Assembly (NCBI GenBank): GCA_031181345.1
Contig: JAPSLC010000024.1
Location: 1-64,000 of the forward strand
DNA length: 64,000 bases
Reading direction: 5' to 3'
DNA from: Cupriavidus sp.
Lineage (GTDB): Bacteria; Pseudomonadota; Gammaproteobacteria; Burkholderiales; Burkholderiaceae
The position numbers were made by a program, and so were the translations under genes. The notes below the pieces were generated by a model. The model was not told the origin of the DNA and did no database searches. It saw only the letters and a program-made list of their open reading frames with translations. This document shows, piece by piece, positions 1 through 9,196 of this stretch (positions within the stretch are counted from its first letter, which is position 1; each line of letters begins with the position of its first letter).

Positions 1-2107
1 GGCTCTGGTCGACGTTGATGACCTTGTCGAAGTGCTCGAGCCCGTCGATGCGGTCGTGCGGCGCCGGCTCCGGCGTCGAGCCGTACAGATGGCGGGCCAC
101 CGCCGGATACAGCGTGTCGTTGATCAGTGTCGACTTGCCCGAACCCGAGACACCGGTCACGCAGGTCAGCAGGCCGACCGGAATCTCGGCATTGACCTGC
201 TTCAGGTTGTTGCCGCTGGCGTTCAGGATGCGCAGCATCCGTTCGGGATCCGGCTTGGCGCGCGTGTCCGGCACCGCGATGCTGAGCTCGCCCGACAGGT
301 ATTGCCCCGTCAGCGAGGCCGGCGAGGCCTCGATCTGCGGCGGCGTGCCCTCGGCGACGATCTGGCCGCCATGCACGCCCGCGCCCGGGCCGATATCGAT
401 CACATAGTCGCTGGCGCGGATCATGTCCTCGTCGTGCTCGACCACCAGCACGGAATTGCCGATGTCGCGCAGATGCTTGAGCGTGCCGATCAGCCGGTCG
501 TTGTCGCGCTGGTGCAGGCCGATCGACGGCTCGTCGAGCACGTACATCACCCCGGTCAGCCCCGAGCCGATCTGCGAGGCCAGCCGGATGCGCTGCGCCT
601 CGCCGCCCGACAGCGTGTCGGCGCTGCGCTCCAGCGACAGATAGTCGAGCCCGACGTTGTTCAGGAAGTTCAGCCGCGCCGAGATCTCGCGCACGATCTT
701 GTCGGCGATCTCCCGCTTGGCGCCCTGCAACTGCAGCGTCAGGAACCAGGTCAGCGCGTCGCGCAGCGGCCAGCCGCTGATCTCGAAGATCGCGCGCGCC
801 TGTTCGCCGTCGCCGACCTTGACGTGGCGCGCCTCGGTGCGCAGCCGGGTGCCATGGCAGGAGGGGCAGGGCTGGTTGTTCTGGTACTTGGCCAGTTCCT
901 CGCGCACCGCGACGGAGTCGGTCTCGCGATAGCGGCGCTCCAGATTGGGGATGATCCCCTCGAACACATGCGAGCGCGTGGTGGTGCGGCCGCGTTCGTT
1001 CATGTAGGTGAACGGGATCTCGGTCTCCCCCGAGCCGTGCAGCACCACCTGCTGCACCTCGGCCGGCAGGTCCTCGAAGGCGGTGTCCAGGTCGAAGTCG
1101 TAGAACGCCGCCAGGCTCTGCAGCATCTGGAAATAGAACTGGTTGCGGCGGTCCCAGCCCTTGATCGCGCCCGAGGCCAGCGACAGGTTCGGGAAGGCCA
1201 CCACCCGCTTCGGATCGAAGAAGGTGATCTGGCCCAGGCCGTCGCAGCTCGGGCAGGCGCCCATCGGGTTGTTGAACGAGAACAGCCGCGGCTCGAGCTC
1301 GGGCAGCGAGTACGAGCAGATCGGGCAGGCGAACTTCGAGCTGAACAGATGCTCGGCGCCGCTGTCCAGCTCGAGCGCGATCGCGCGGCCATCGGCCAGC
1401 CGCAGCGCGGTCTCGAACGATTCGGCCAGGCGCTGCTTGATGTCCGCCCGCACCTTGACGCGGTCGACCACCACTTCGATGCTGTGCTTCTCGGTCTTCT
1501 TGAGCTTGGGCAGCGCGTCGACCTCGTAGACCTTGGCCTGCGCCTCGTGCGCGGCGCCGCCGCCCGAGCGGATGCGAAAGCGCACGAAGCCCTGCGCCTG
1601 CATCGTCTCGAACAGGTCGGTGTGCTCGCCCTTGCGGTCGGCCACCACCGGCGCCAGGATCATCAGCTTGGTGTCCTCCGGCAGCGCCAGCACCGCGTCG
1701 ACCATCTGCGACACGCTCTGGGCCTGCAGGGGCAGGTCGTGGTTGGGGCAATAGGGCGTGCCGGCGCGCGCGTACAGCAGGCGCAGGTAGTCGTGGATCT
1801 CGGTGACGGTGCCCACCGTCGAGCGCGGGTTGTGGCTGGTGGCCTTCTGCTCGATCGAGATCGCCGGCGACAGGCCTTCGATCAGGTCGACGTCGGGCTT
1901 CTCCATCAGCTGCAGGAACTGGCGCGCATAGGCCGACAGCGACTCGACATAGCGGCGCTGGCCCTCGGCATAGAGCGTGTCGAAGGCGAGCGAGGACTTG
2001 CCCGAGCCCGACAGGCCGGTGATCACGATCAGCTTGTTGCGCGGCAGATCGAGATTGATGTTCTTCAAATTGTGGGTGCGGGCCCCACGGATTCTGATTT
2101 CTTCCAT
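1..2107 (-). CDS. uvrA: UvrA, excinuclease ABC subunit A (C-terminus beyond left edge)
   Basis: DNA-damage recognition ATPase of UvrABC nucleotide excision repair, acting as a dimer in the cytoplasm. About 702 N-terminal residues of the usual ~950 are present; the gene runs off at base 1 in frame, inside the conserved DQS segment. Visible are the first Walker A (SGSGKSS, near residue 35), a first zinc-binding set (CPIC near 259 and CPSC near 283), a conserved CPSCHGTRL near 414, the LSGGEAQRI signature near 500 and the second Walker A (SGSGKST near 650). The start [14 protein letters not shown] matches the family N-terminus. It is divergent from the MFS gene. A second, double-length UvrA lies at 27252-33170; this one is the canonical housekeeping copy. 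Confidence 0.97.
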   Translation of the reverse strand, partial: MEEIRIRGARTHNLKNINLDLPRNKLIVITGLSGSGKSSLAFDTLYAEGQRRYVESLSAYARQFLQLMEKPDVDLIEGLSPAISIEQKATSHNPRSTVGTVTEIHDYLRLLYARAGTPYCPNHDLPLQAQSVSQMVDAVLALPEDTKLMILAPVVADRKGEHTDLFETMQAQGFVRFRIRSGGGAAHEAQAKVYEVDALPKLKKTEKHSIEVVVDRVKVRADIKQRLAESFETALRLADGRAIALELDSGAEHLFSSKFACPICSYSLPELEPRLFSFNNPMGACPSCDGLGQITFFDPKRVVAFPNLSLASGAIKGWDRRNQFYFQMLQSLAAFYDFDLDTAFEDLPAEVQQVVLHGSGETEIPFTYMNERGRTTTRSHVFEGIIPNLERRYRETDSVAVREELAKYQNNQPCPSCHGTRLRTEARHVKVGDGEQARAIFEISGWPLRDALTWFLTLQLQGAKREIADKIVREISARLNFLNNVGLDYLSLERSADTLSGGEAQRIRLASQIGSGLTGVMYVLDEPSIGLHQRDNDRLIGTLKHLRDIGNSVLVVEHDEDMIRASDYVIDIGPGAGVHGGQIVAEGTPPQIEASPASLTGQYLSGELSIAVPDTRAKPDPERMLRILNASGNNLKQVNAEIPVGLLTCVTGVSGSGKSTLINDTLYPAVARHLYGSTPEPAPHDRIDGLEHFDKVINVDQS

Positions 2108-2597
2108 ATACCGTTTGTCTTCGCCAGGCGGGGCCGCCAGTCGGGGTCGACAGGCCGGTCTCACGGAGCGCCCGGGCCATGGCCGGCCGCGGGCGTACGC
2201 TCAAGCAGGAAGCAGGCCGGGGCCTTGGGGCGGACCGGCTGGGCAGGGCCTGCGGCGGCCGCCTTGCCGCCGCCCGTGCCGTCACTTCCGCCGTCACCTG
2301 CCGCCGCTCGCCGCCCCGTCCGTGCCGCTGGCCGATGGACTCGCCAGCCGGGCCACTTCCCGCCGATCCGGCGTCGGGCGCCGGGAGCAAACCTGCTAAT
2401 ATACCGAACTTCGGTTTCCGGGGTTGCCCCTGCCTCTGCCCCCGCCGGCGAGGCGGCGCGGCTCCGGCGCCCGGCACGGTGGCCACGGAGGCGGTTCGCA
2501 TGGCGCCCCGGCATGGCGCCCCGGCATGGCCGCGCACCGCGGCGCGGGGCCCGGCGCACGGCCGGCCACCCGCCTCATCCGAGTCCCTACGAGCGCA
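2108..2597. other. Intergenic region between divergent uvrA and MFS gene
   Basis: 490 bases without a convincing gene. It holds a possible -10 (TAATAT, 2397-2402) immediately followed by a 13-bp palindrome, ACCGAACTTCGGT (2403-2415), and a 13-bp unit (tggcgccccggca) repeated twice at 2501-2526. I saw no CTGT-N8-ACAG type LexA box. In-frame extension of the MFS reading frame upstream of 2598 gives only low-complexity Pro/Arg/Gly sequence and is not believed. Confidence 0.5.
2397..2415 (+). promoter_or_regulatory. Possible -10 with overlapping palindrome, MFS side
   Basis: TAATAT (2397-2402) abuts the perfect inverted repeat ACCGAA-C-TTCGGT (2403-2415). No good -35 is visible at 16-18 bp. If real, the start would lie about 190 bases before the MFS start codon, and the palindrome would sit on the transcription start, as a repressor operator might. 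Weak evidence. Confidence 0.25.
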
Positions 2598-3875
2598 ATG
2601 CCGTCGACCCAGTCTTCTTCCCCAGCCGCATCCGAAGGTGCCGAACGAGCAGCCGGCGCGATCTCCGCACGGATGACCCGTCTGGAACTGCGCGCCAGCG
2701 TGTCGCTGGCCAGCATCTTCGCGCTGCGCATGCTGGGCCTGTTCCTGATCCTGCCGGTCTTCGCCGAATACGCCCGGACGCTGCCAGATGGCCATGACGC
2801 CCAGCGCATCGGCCTGGCGATGGGCATCTACGGCCTGATGCAGGCCTTCCTGCATATCCCGCTCGGCTGGCTGTCCGACCGCATCGGCCGCAAGCCCGTG
2901 ATGATCGGCGGCCTGCTGCTGTTCGTCGCCGGCGGGCTGGTGGCGGCGTTCTCCGACACGCTGACCGGCATCATTGCCGGCCGCGCGCTGCAGGGCATGG
3001 GCGCGATTTCGGCGGCGATCACCGCCTGCATCGCCGACCTGACCAGCGAGCGCCATCGCACCAAGGCGATGGCGATGGTGGGCGGCAGCATCGGGCTGAC
3101 CTTCGCGCTGTCGCTGGTGATTGCCTCGCCGCTGCTGCGCACCATCGGCATGCCGGGCATCTTCACGCTGATGTCGGTGCTGGGCCTGCTGGCGATCGCC
3201 GTCACGCTGTTCCTGGTACCGACCCCGCCGCCGCCCCACCCGGACCAGCTGCCGCTGCACAGGGTCTTGCCGAAGGTGCTGCTGAACCCGGACCTGGCCC
3301 GCATGAACGTCGGCGTGCTGGCGCTGCACGCGTCCCAGGTCGCCATGTTCATGGTGGTGCCGGGCATGCTGGCCGATGCCGGCATGCCGGTCGACTCGCA
3401 CTGGAAGGTCTATCTGCCGGTCGTGCTGGTGTCGTTCCTGCTGATGCTGGCGCCGATGATGGCGGCCGAGCGCTACGGCCGGATTCGCCCGGTGCTGCTC
3501 GGCGCGGTCGCGCTGATGACGGCGGTGCAGCTGCTGTTCGCCGCCGTTCATGGCCTGTGGCCGATCGCCGCGGTGCTGCTGCTGTTCTTCGTCGCCTTCA
3601 ACGTGCTGGAGGCGATGCAGCCCTCGCTGGTGTCGCGCTATGCGGCGGCGTCGCGCGGCGCCGCGCTCGGCGTCTACAACACTACCCAGGCGATCGGGCT
3701 GTTTCTCGGCGGCGCGGTGGGCGGCTGGCTGCTGCAGCATGCCGGCCGCAGCGCGGTCTTCCATGGCTGCGCGGCCGTGCTGGTCCTCTGGCTTATAATC
3801 GCCTGGGGCATGAAGCCGCCGCCCGCCAGGGTCCGCCACGGCGGCCCGGACAGCGAGCCGCAGCCGGCGCACTGA
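2598..3875 (+). CDS. MFS transporter, YajR-like
   Basis: Twelve-segment major facilitator superfamily transporter of the inner membrane, about 425 residues, presumably a drug/proton antiporter. The N-terminal segment ([13 protein letters not shown], then [25 protein letters not shown]) carries the MFS motif A and closely resembles E. coli YajR. YajR has an extra soluble C-terminal YAM domain of about 65 residues; this protein ends after the last membrane segment with a short polar tail ([14 protein letters not shown]) and lacks it. Start chosen at MPSTQSSS; an internal ATG at 2673 (MTRLELRAS) is a good alternative and would remove a 25-residue Ser/Ala-rich leader. It sits between uvrA and ssb, where many bacteria have the two repair genes back to back. 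Substrate unknown. Confidence 0.9.
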   Translation: MPSTQSSSPAASEGAERAAGAISARMTRLELRASVSLASIFALRMLGLFLILPVFAEYARTLPDGHDAQRIGLAMGIYGLMQAFLHIPLGWLSDRIGRKPVMIGGLLLFVAGGLVAAFSDTLTGIIAGRALQGMGAISAAITACIADLTSERHRTKAMAMVGGSIGLTFALSLVIASPLLRTIGMPGIFTLMSVLGLLAIAVTLFLVPTPPPPHPDQLPLHRVLPKVLLNPDLARMNVGVLALHASQVAMFMVVPGMLADAGMPVDSHWKVYLPVVLVSFLLMLAPMMAAERYGRIRPVLLGAVALMTAVQLLFAAVHGLWPIAAVLLLFFVAFNVLEAMQPSLVSRYAAASRGAALGVYNTTQAIGLFLGGAVGGWLLQHAGRSAVFHGCAAVLVLWLIIAWGMKPPPARVRHGGPDSEPQPAH

Positions 3876-3980
3876 CGCGGCCGCCTGCAGGGCACGAGGT
3901 ATCCAGGGCGGTCCACGGCGATGGCCGCATCACGCGGAAACGCTTTCCGGCGCCGGCCCGCACTACCATCGGCGCGCCGG

Positions 3981-4043
3981 GCGCAAATCAGTCAATAGAG
4001 TCAAATCAGTCAGCACATCGCCGCGCCGCCCATCGGGGCGCGG
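3981..4043 (+). promoter_or_regulatory. ssb leader: 9-bp quasi-repeats and hairpin
   Basis: CAAATCAGTCA occurs at 3984-3994 and again at 4002-4012, within a 9-bp quasi-periodic tract (agtcaatag / agtcaaatc / agtcagcac) at 3990-4016. It is followed by an inverted repeat CCGCGCC ... GGCGCGG (4021-4043), just before the Shine-Dalgarno GGAGAA near 4050. Direct repeats at this place could be regulatory or a short tandem expansion. Function unproven. Confidence 0.4.
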
Positions 4044-4060
4044 TTATCGGAGAACACCTC

Positions 4061-4582
4061 ATGGCATCCGTCAACAAAGTCATCCTCGTCGGCAACCTCG
4101 GCGCGGACCCCGAAACGCGCTATATGCCCAGTGGCGATGCCGTGACCAATATCCGGCTGGCCACCACCGACCGCTACAAGGACAAGCAGAGCGGCGACAT
4201 GAAGGAGCTGACCGAATGGCACCGCGTTGCCTTCTTCGGCAAGCTCGCCGAGATCGCCGGCCAGTACCTGCGCAAGGGCTCCCAGGTCTATATCGAAGGC
4301 CGCATCCGCACCCGCAAGTGGCAGGACCAGTCGGGCCAGGACAAGTACAGCACCGAGATCGTCGCCGAGCAGATGCAGATGCTGGGCTCGCGCCAGGGCG
4401 GTGGCGGCGGCGAGGAAGGCGGCGGCTACGCCCGCGAATCGTCGGGCGGCGGCTATGGCGGTGGCGGTGGTGGTGGCCGTGCGCAGGGCGGTGGCGGCGG
4501 TGGCCAGAGCGGCGGCGCCCGCCGGCCCCAGCAGTCGCCGTCGAACGGCTTCGAGGACATGGACGACGATATTCCGTTCTGA
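4061..4582 (+). CDS. ssb: Single-stranded DNA-binding protein
   Basis: Binds and protects single-stranded DNA in replication, recombination and repair, as a homotetramer. 173 residues. The OB fold occupies about residues 1-112 ([18 protein letters not shown], later [14 protein letters not shown] and [10 protein letters not shown]). A glycine-rich flexible linker with runs of five to seven glycines covers about 113-155, and the acidic tip ends DMDDDIPF, the conserved tail that docks partner proteins. The start has a clear Shine-Dalgarno GGAGAA eight to ten bases upstream. A hairpin terminator follows. Length and layout are normal for a betaproteobacterial SSB. Confidence 0.98.
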   Translation: MASVNKVILVGNLGADPETRYMPSGDAVTNIRLATTDRYKDKQSGDMKELTEWHRVAFFGKLAEIAGQYLRKGSQVYIEGRIRTRKWQDQSGQDKYSTEIVAEQMQMLGSRQGGGGGEEGGGYARESSGGGYGGGGGGGRAQGGGGGGQSGGARRPQQSPSNGFEDMDDDIPF

Positions 4583-4614
4583 GCCCGGCCTCACCGCTTC
4601 ACCGGCAGTCGATC

Positions 4615-4640
4615 GAGCCCGCTTCATGCGGGCTCTTTCC
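4615..4640 (+). terminator. ssb: Rho-independent-like terminator after ssb
   Basis: Perfect 8-bp stem GAGCCCGC (4615-4622), loop TTCAT, GCGGGCTC (4628-4635), then TTTCC. It lies 33 bases after the ssb stop. The T tract is short. Confidence 0.7.
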
Positions 4641-4703
4641 ATTTGGGCGGCCGGTGTTGCCCGCGGGTCTGCGCATCCGCGCCTATCCAAAGAACATCCC
4701 CGC

Positions 4704-4717
4704 GGATATCGATATCC
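4704..4717. promoter_or_regulatory. 14-bp perfect palindrome upstream of the sulfur module
   Basis: GGATATCGATATCC is fully self-complementary, AT-rich against its surroundings, and lies 75 bases upstream of the first gene of the flavoenzyme/Met transporter cluster and after the ssb terminator. It is a candidate operator for that cluster; no regulator gene is adjacent. Confidence 0.4.
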
Positions 4718-4791
4718 CCTTTCCTTCGTTCCGCTTGCGGATCGCCGTCCCTATCCTCTTGGCTTGTTGATCCAGCCGAGAGGACCTGCCA

Positions 4792-6009
4792 ATGAATGCC
4801 CCGTTGGACTTCGATACGCGCCACGCACTGCGGGCCGCGCTGGAGTCGCTGCCTGAACTGGCACAGAAGATCGGTACCGATGCCGCCGAACGGGAGGCGC
4901 GGCGCCTGCTGCCCTACGAGGGCTTTGCGCTGTTCCGCCAGTCGGGTCTCGGCCTGCTGCGGATTCCGGTGGAGCAGGGCGGGCTGGGCGGCTCGCTGGT
5001 CGATCTGTTCGAGGTGATCGCCACCATCGCGGCGCACGAATCCAATGTCGCGCACGCCTTGCGGATCCACTTCGATCAGACCGAATCGCTGCGGCTGTCG
5101 CCGCGCTCGGCGTTCAACGATCTGCAGGTGCAGCGCATCGTCGGCGGCGCGCTTTTCGGTGGGGCATCGACGGAAGTCGGCACCGCGCGGCCCGGTGAAA
5201 TCACCACGGCGCTGCGGCGCGACGGCGACCATTACCGGTTGTCGGGCCGCAAGTACTACTCGACCGGCACCGCCTTCGCCGACTATGCGCGGATCAACGT
5301 CAAGGATGCCGACGGCGGCGATGCGTCGATCATCATCCCGACCAATCGCCCGGGCTTCAGCGTGGTCGACGATTGGGACGGCATGGGCCAGCGCATGACG
5401 GCCAGCGGCAGCCTGGTGCTCGAGGACGTACAGGTGTTTGCCGACGAGGTGACCCGGCGCGGCAACAGCACGCTGGTCGGTCGCCATTGCGGGGCGCTGC
5501 GCCAGCTGCATCTGGTGGCCGTGGCGGCCGGCATCGTGCGCAACGCGTGGGCCGATGCGCGGCGCTATGTGCAGCAGCACGGCCGTCCGGTGCTGCACAG
5601 TCCGGCGCCGTCGGCGCGCGAGGACCATTTCATTCAGCAGGTGATCGGCGATCTGGCCGCGCACAGCCATGCGATCGACGCGCTCGTTCGCGAGAACGCA
5701 CGTGCGCTGGACCGTTCCGCCGATGCGCTGCAGGCCGGCGCCGACGATGCCGAGGCGCTGGTGCTGCAAGGCGCGCTGGCGACCGCGCAGACGCAACTGG
5801 TGGTCAGCAAGCTGGCGCTGCACGTCGGCGAGCGGATGTTCGAGGCGGGCGGCGCGTCATTCACCGCCAGGCGCTACAACGCCGACCGCCACTGGCGCAA
5901 CCTGCGCACGATCTTCAGCCACAACCCGCTGCTGCACAAAGCGCGCGTGGTTGGCGCTTACCACCTGAACGGCGATTCCACCCACCTGACCGAAGGACGG
6001 GTGTTCTGA
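4792..6009 (+). CDS. Acyl-CoA dehydrogenase-fold flavoenzyme, SfnB/DszC-like
   Basis: 405 residues with acyl-CoA dehydrogenase layout: helical N-terminal domain (1-120), middle beta domain with GGASTEVGTA (around 122-131) and the YRLSGRKYYSTGTAFADY segment, and C-terminal helical domain including FEAGGASFTARRYNADRHWRNLRT. These features match the SfnB/DszC/thermophilic desulfurisation subgroup, which uses reduced flavin to oxygenate or dehydrogenate small sulfur compounds rather than CoA thioesters. The next gene is a luciferase-like flavin monooxygenase and the following three encode a methionine-type importer, so a role in using organosulfur sources during sulfate limitation is likely. The substrate cannot be read from the sequence. 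The stop codon lies inside a 12-bp tandem repeat (6003-6038). Confidence 0.85.
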   Translation: MNAPLDFDTRHALRAALESLPELAQKIGTDAAEREARRLLPYEGFALFRQSGLGLLRIPVEQGGLGGSLVDLFEVIATIAAHESNVAHALRIHFDQTESLRLSPRSAFNDLQVQRIVGGALFGGASTEVGTARPGEITTALRRDGDHYRLSGRKYYSTGTAFADYARINVKDADGGDASIIIPTNRPGFSVVDDWDGMGQRMTASGSLVLEDVQVFADEVTRRGNSTLVGRHCGALRQLHLVAVAAGIVRNAWADARRYVQQHGRPVLHSPAPSAREDHFIQQVIGDLAAHSHAIDALVRENARALDRSADALQAGADDAEALVLQGALATAQTQLVVSKLALHVGERMFEAGGASFTARRYNADRHWRNLRTIFSHNPLLHKARVVGAYHLNGDSTHLTEGRVF

Positions 6010-6038
6010 GCCATGTTCCGAGCAACGTTCTGAGCAAT
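6003..6038 (+). repeat. 12-bp tandem repeat, three copies, spanning a stop codon
   Basis: gttctgagccat / gttccgagcaac / gttctgagcaat. The first unit contains the TGA of the upstream flavoenzyme (6007-6009); the third ends 12 bases before the next start codon. It looks like slipped-strand expansion of the intercistronic spacer. Confidence 0.85.
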
Positions 6039-6050
6039 CGAGGATCAGCG

Positions 6051-7391
6051 ATGACATCGGCCACACCACCGCGCCAGCTGCACCTGAACATCAATGCGCT
6101 GCATTCCGGCTTCGTGCCCTCGGCATGGCGGCTGCCCGCCAGCGATCCGCGCGCCTTCGTCGACGTGCAGCATTACGTCCGCCTGGCGCGCATCGCCGAG
6201 GCCGCGAAGTTCGATGCGATCTTCCTTGCCGACAACGCGTCGATCGCGGATCAGATCCACTTCCGCCCGATCACCGCGCTGGAGCCGACGCTGCTGCTGG
6301 CCTGCGTCGCCGCGGCGACCACGCATATCGGGCTGGTGGCCACCGTATCGACCAGCTACAACGAGCCCTACAACATCGCGCGCCGCTTTGCGACGCTGGA
6401 CCATGTCAGCGGCGGGCGGGCTGGATGGAACGTGGTGACCACCGCCGACGCGGGCTCGGCGCGCAATTTCGGTCGGGCCGCGCCGCCCGATCATGGCCAG
6501 CGCTACGCCCGCGCCGACGAGTTCACGGCGCTGGTCAAGGCGCTGTGGGACAGCTGGGAAGACGACGCCTTCATCGGCGACAAGCTCGGCGGGCGCTTCG
6601 TCGATACCGCGAAGCTGCAGCCGGTGGCTCATCATGGCGCGTTCTTCGACGTGCACGGCCCGCTGAACCTGCCGCGGCCGCCGCAAGGTCATCCCGTGCT
6701 GTTCCAGGCGGGCGGCTCCGACGATGGCCGCGAGCTGGCGGCGCGGCATGCCGAGGCCGTGTTCTCGGCCGCGCAGTCCTTCGACGAGGCGCTGGCCTAC
6801 AAGCGTGCGATCAATGCGCGGGCCGCGGCGCTGGGACGCGGCGCGGATGCGGTCAAGGTGCTGCCCGGCCTGACCACCATCGTCGGCGCCACCGAGGCCC
6901 AGGCGCGGCAGCGGCGCGATGCGCTGGTCGATCTGATTCCGTGGGACTACAGCCTGAACCGTCTTGCCGGCACGCTCGGCATTGACGTCGAGCGGCTCGA
7001 ACTCGATGCGCCCCTGCCGGAGGATCTGGCCTTGCCGGCCAACGGCAACCACACGTTCTTCCGCGCGACGTTGGCCGCGGCGCGGCGGCATAACCTGACG
7101 GTGCGCGCGCTGATCCGCGAGCTGGCGGGCGGAGGCGGGCACCGCGTGATCGTCGGCACGCCCGAACAGATCGCCGACGACATCGAACACTGGTTCCGCC
7201 ACGGCGCCGCCGACGGCTTCAACCTGATGCCCGATGCCTTGCCCGACGGCCTGCAGGACTTCGTCGACGGCGTGGTGCCGATCCTGCAGCGGCGCGGCAT
7301 CTTCCGCACCGAGTACGAAGGCGCGACGCTGCGCGAACATCTGCAGCTGCCCCGTCCCGCCGGCAGGGCGCCCGCGCGCGCCGCCGCCTGA
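6051..7391 (+). CDS. Luciferase-like (LLM class) FMN-dependent monooxygenase
   Basis: 446 residues of the NtaA/SnaA/DszA-type branch of bacterial-luciferase-like monooxygenases, TIM-barrel enzymes that use FMNH2 supplied by a separate reductase. Diagnostic segments are the N-terminal LHLNINALHSGF, DAIFLADNAS, the family-typical TSYNEPYNIARRFATLD, SGGRAGWNVVTT (about residue 122), and PVLFQAGGSDDGRELAARHAEAVF. A near Shine-Dalgarno (GAGGA) precedes the ATG. With the adjacent SfnB-like enzyme and the Met importer it probably cleaves C-S bonds of sulfonates, sulfones or thioethers. No flavin reductase is encoded in this cluster, so one must come from elsewhere. The C-terminus ends in a Pro/Ala/Arg-rich tail. 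Confidence 0.88.
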   Translation: MTSATPPRQLHLNINALHSGFVPSAWRLPASDPRAFVDVQHYVRLARIAEAAKFDAIFLADNASIADQIHFRPITALEPTLLLACVAAATTHIGLVATVSTSYNEPYNIARRFATLDHVSGGRAGWNVVTTADAGSARNFGRAAPPDHGQRYARADEFTALVKALWDSWEDDAFIGDKLGGRFVDTAKLQPVAHHGAFFDVHGPLNLPRPPQGHPVLFQAGGSDDGRELAARHAEAVFSAAQSFDEALAYKRAINARAAALGRGADAVKVLPGLTTIVGATEAQARQRRDALVDLIPWDYSLNRLAGTLGIDVERLELDAPLPEDLALPANGNHTFFRATLAAARRHNLTVRALIRELAGGGGHRVIVGTPEQIADDIEHWFRHGAADGFNLMPDALPDGLQDFVDGVVPILQRRGIFRTEYEGATLREHLQLPRPAGRAPARAAA

Positions 7392-7489
7392 TTGACCGCT
7401 TGCATCGGCTTGCATGGCTGTCCTTCGAGGACTTCGCGCAGGCCGCCCTTTCCCCAACCGTGCTTGACCGACTTCCGCTTCGCCCCACC

Positions 7490-8314
7490 ATGACACGACG
7501 CTCGCTGCTTGCCGCCATCGCTTCTGTTGCCATCGCACTGACCATCCCGTTGGCGCCGCGCGCCGCCCACGCGCAGTCCGGCGATCGTCCGCTCAAGGTC
7601 GGCGTGCGCGGCGGCGTCGACGAGGAGATCTGGGAAGTGGTCACGCGCGTGGCCGCGAAGCAGGGCCTGAAGGTGCAGACCATCGTCATCACCGGGACCG
7701 CCAGCCCCAACGAGGCGCTGAACAACGGCGATCTCGATGCCAATGCCTTCCAGCACATTCCCTTCCTGCGCGACCAGATCCGGCAGCGCGGCTACAAGAT
7801 TGTCGACGTCGGCAATACGCTGATCTCTCCAATCGCGTTCTACTCGCGCAAGGTCAAGTCGCTCGAGGCCCTGCCCACCGGCGCGCGCATCGGCATCCCG
7901 AACGATCCGAGCAACCAGACCCGTGCGCTGGTGATCCTGCGCGACCACGGGCTGATCCAGCTCAAGCCCGGCTTCGATCCCTATACCGGCACGGCGTCGC
8001 TGTCCGACATCACCGCCAATCCCAGAAAGCTGGAGTTCATCGAGAGCGCCTCGGTGGTGCTGCCGCGCGCGTTGCCGGACGTCGACGCGGCGGCCATCGT
8101 CAATACCTTCGCGTATCAGGCCGGCCTGATCGCCACGCGCGACGGCATCGCCGTCGAGAAGAAGGAGCGCAACCCCTATGTGAACGTGATCGCGGTACGC
8201 GAGAAGGACCGGCAGGCACCATGGGTGCCGCGGCTGCTCAAGGCCTACCAGTCCGACGAGGTGCGCCAGTTCATCCAGACCCGGTACCAGGGATCGGTGA
8301 TCCCTGCCTTCTGA
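7490..8314 (+). CDS. metQ: MetQ-family periplasmic substrate-binding protein
   Basis: 274 residues of the NLPA/MetQ family, the binding component of D/L-methionine ABC importers. It has a Sec-type signal peptide (MTRRSLLAAIASVAIALTI, cleavage likely after AHA), with no lipobox cysteine, so the protein is probably free in the periplasm rather than a lipoprotein as in E. coli. The mature protein shows family features: DANAFQHIPFLRD, IPNDPSNQTRAL and GLIATRDGIAVEKKERNPYVNVIAV. An in-frame upstream start exists, but the signal peptide fixes the start at 7490. It is followed directly by metN and metI. The ligand could be methionine or another small organosulfur compound oxidised by the two upstream flavoenzymes. 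Confidence 0.9.
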   Translation: MTRRSLLAAIASVAIALTIPLAPRAAHAQSGDRPLKVGVRGGVDEEIWEVVTRVAAKQGLKVQTIVITGTASPNEALNNGDLDANAFQHIPFLRDQIRQRGYKIVDVGNTLISPIAFYSRKVKSLEALPTGARIGIPNDPSNQTRALVILRDHGLIQLKPGFDPYTGTASLSDITANPRKLEFIESASVVLPRALPDVDAAAIVNTFAYQAGLIATRDGIAVEKKERNPYVNVIAVREKDRQAPWVPRLLKAYQSDEVRQFIQTRYQGSVIPAF

Positions 8315-8332
8315 CGATCCGACGGAGCCGCC

Positions 8333-9196
8333 ATGCATGCCGATCTGCCGTTGCGACGAGCCGAACCCCATATCGTGTTCGACTCGATCGGCAAGACCTA
8401 CGCCAGTTCTGCCGCGCCCGCGCTGGCCGATATCTCGTTCACGATCGGCCGCGGCGAGCGCTTTGGCATCATCGGCCGCAGCGGGGCCGGCAAGTCGACG
8501 CTGCTCCGCACGATCAATATGCTCGAGCGCCCCGATGCCGGCCGCCTCAGCATCGACGGCCGCGATATCGGCGAGCTCGACGAGAACGGCCTGGTGGCGT
8601 TGCGCCGCCGGATCGGCATGATCTTCCAGCATTTCAACCTGCTGTCGGCCAAGACGGTGTTCGACAACGTCGCGCTGCCGTTGCGCGTGGCCGGGGTGCC
8701 GCGCCATGAAATCGCCGTCAGAGTGATGGAACTGCTGGACCTGGTCGGACTTTCGGACAAGGCGCGCGCCTACCCGGCGATGCTGTCCGGCGGGCAGAAG
8801 CAGCGCGTCGGCATCGCCCGCGCGCTGGTGCACCGGCCCGAAATCCTGCTGTGCGACGAGGCCACCTCGGCGCTGGACCCGGAGTCCACCGAGCAGATCC
8901 TGGCGCTGCTGCGCGATATCAACGAACGCTTCGCGCTGACCGTGGTGCTGATCACGCATGACATGGCGGTGATTCGCGAGGCGTGCGAGCGCGTGCTGGT
9001 GCTCGACCAGGGGCGGATCGTCGAACAGGGCCCGGTCTGGCAGGTCTTTGCCGAACCACGCGCCGAGGCCACCGTCGCACTGTTGCGCCCGCTGCGGCAG
9101 CGCATGCCGTTACCCGATGCCGCCAACCGCGCAGCATCGAAACCGCTGCCCCGAACCACAGAGGAGACCGCATACGATGCTGCCGCCCATGGCTGA
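8333..9196 (+). CDS. metN: MetN-like ABC transporter ATPase, short form
   Basis: ATPase of the Met-type importer, 287 residues. Walker [11 protein letters not shown]-loop IFQHFNLL, signature [15 protein letters not shown], Walker [17 protein letters not shown] and the switch histidine LITHDM are all present. Canonical MetN (about 343 residues in E. coli) ends in a NIL/C2 domain that binds methionine and shuts off transport. Here the ATPase core is followed by only about 40 low-complexity residues, so the NIL domain is missing. A GGAG Shine-Dalgarno precedes the ATG. The last 20 bases overlap metI. Loss of the sensor domain suggests transport is not inhibited by methionine in the same way. Confidence 0.93.
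   Translation: MHADLPLRRAEPHIVFDSIGKTYASSAAPALADISFTIGRGERFGIIGRSGAGKSTLLRTINMLERPDAGRLSIDGRDIGELDENGLVALRRRIGMIFQHFNLLSAKTVFDNVALPLRVAGVPRHEIAVRVMELLDLVGLSDKARAYPAMLSGGQKQRVGIARALVHRPEILLCDEATSALDPESTEQILALLRDINERFALTVVLITHDMAVIREACERVLVLDQGRIVEQGPVWQVFAEPRAEATVALLRPLRQRMPLPDAANRAASKPLPRTTEETAYDAAAHG

Noticed and set aside
2424..2597. In-frame N-terminal extension of the MFS transporter
   Set aside because: Encodes Pro/Arg/Gly-rich sequence including a 13-bp repeat and no transporter homology; ATG 2598 or 2673 fits the family.
32..2797. Long plus-strand open frame (about 920 codons) antisense to uvrA
   Set aside because: Arg/Gln/His/Ala-biased translation with no family features; it mirrors uvrA and extends into the intergenic region only because stops are rare at this GC content.
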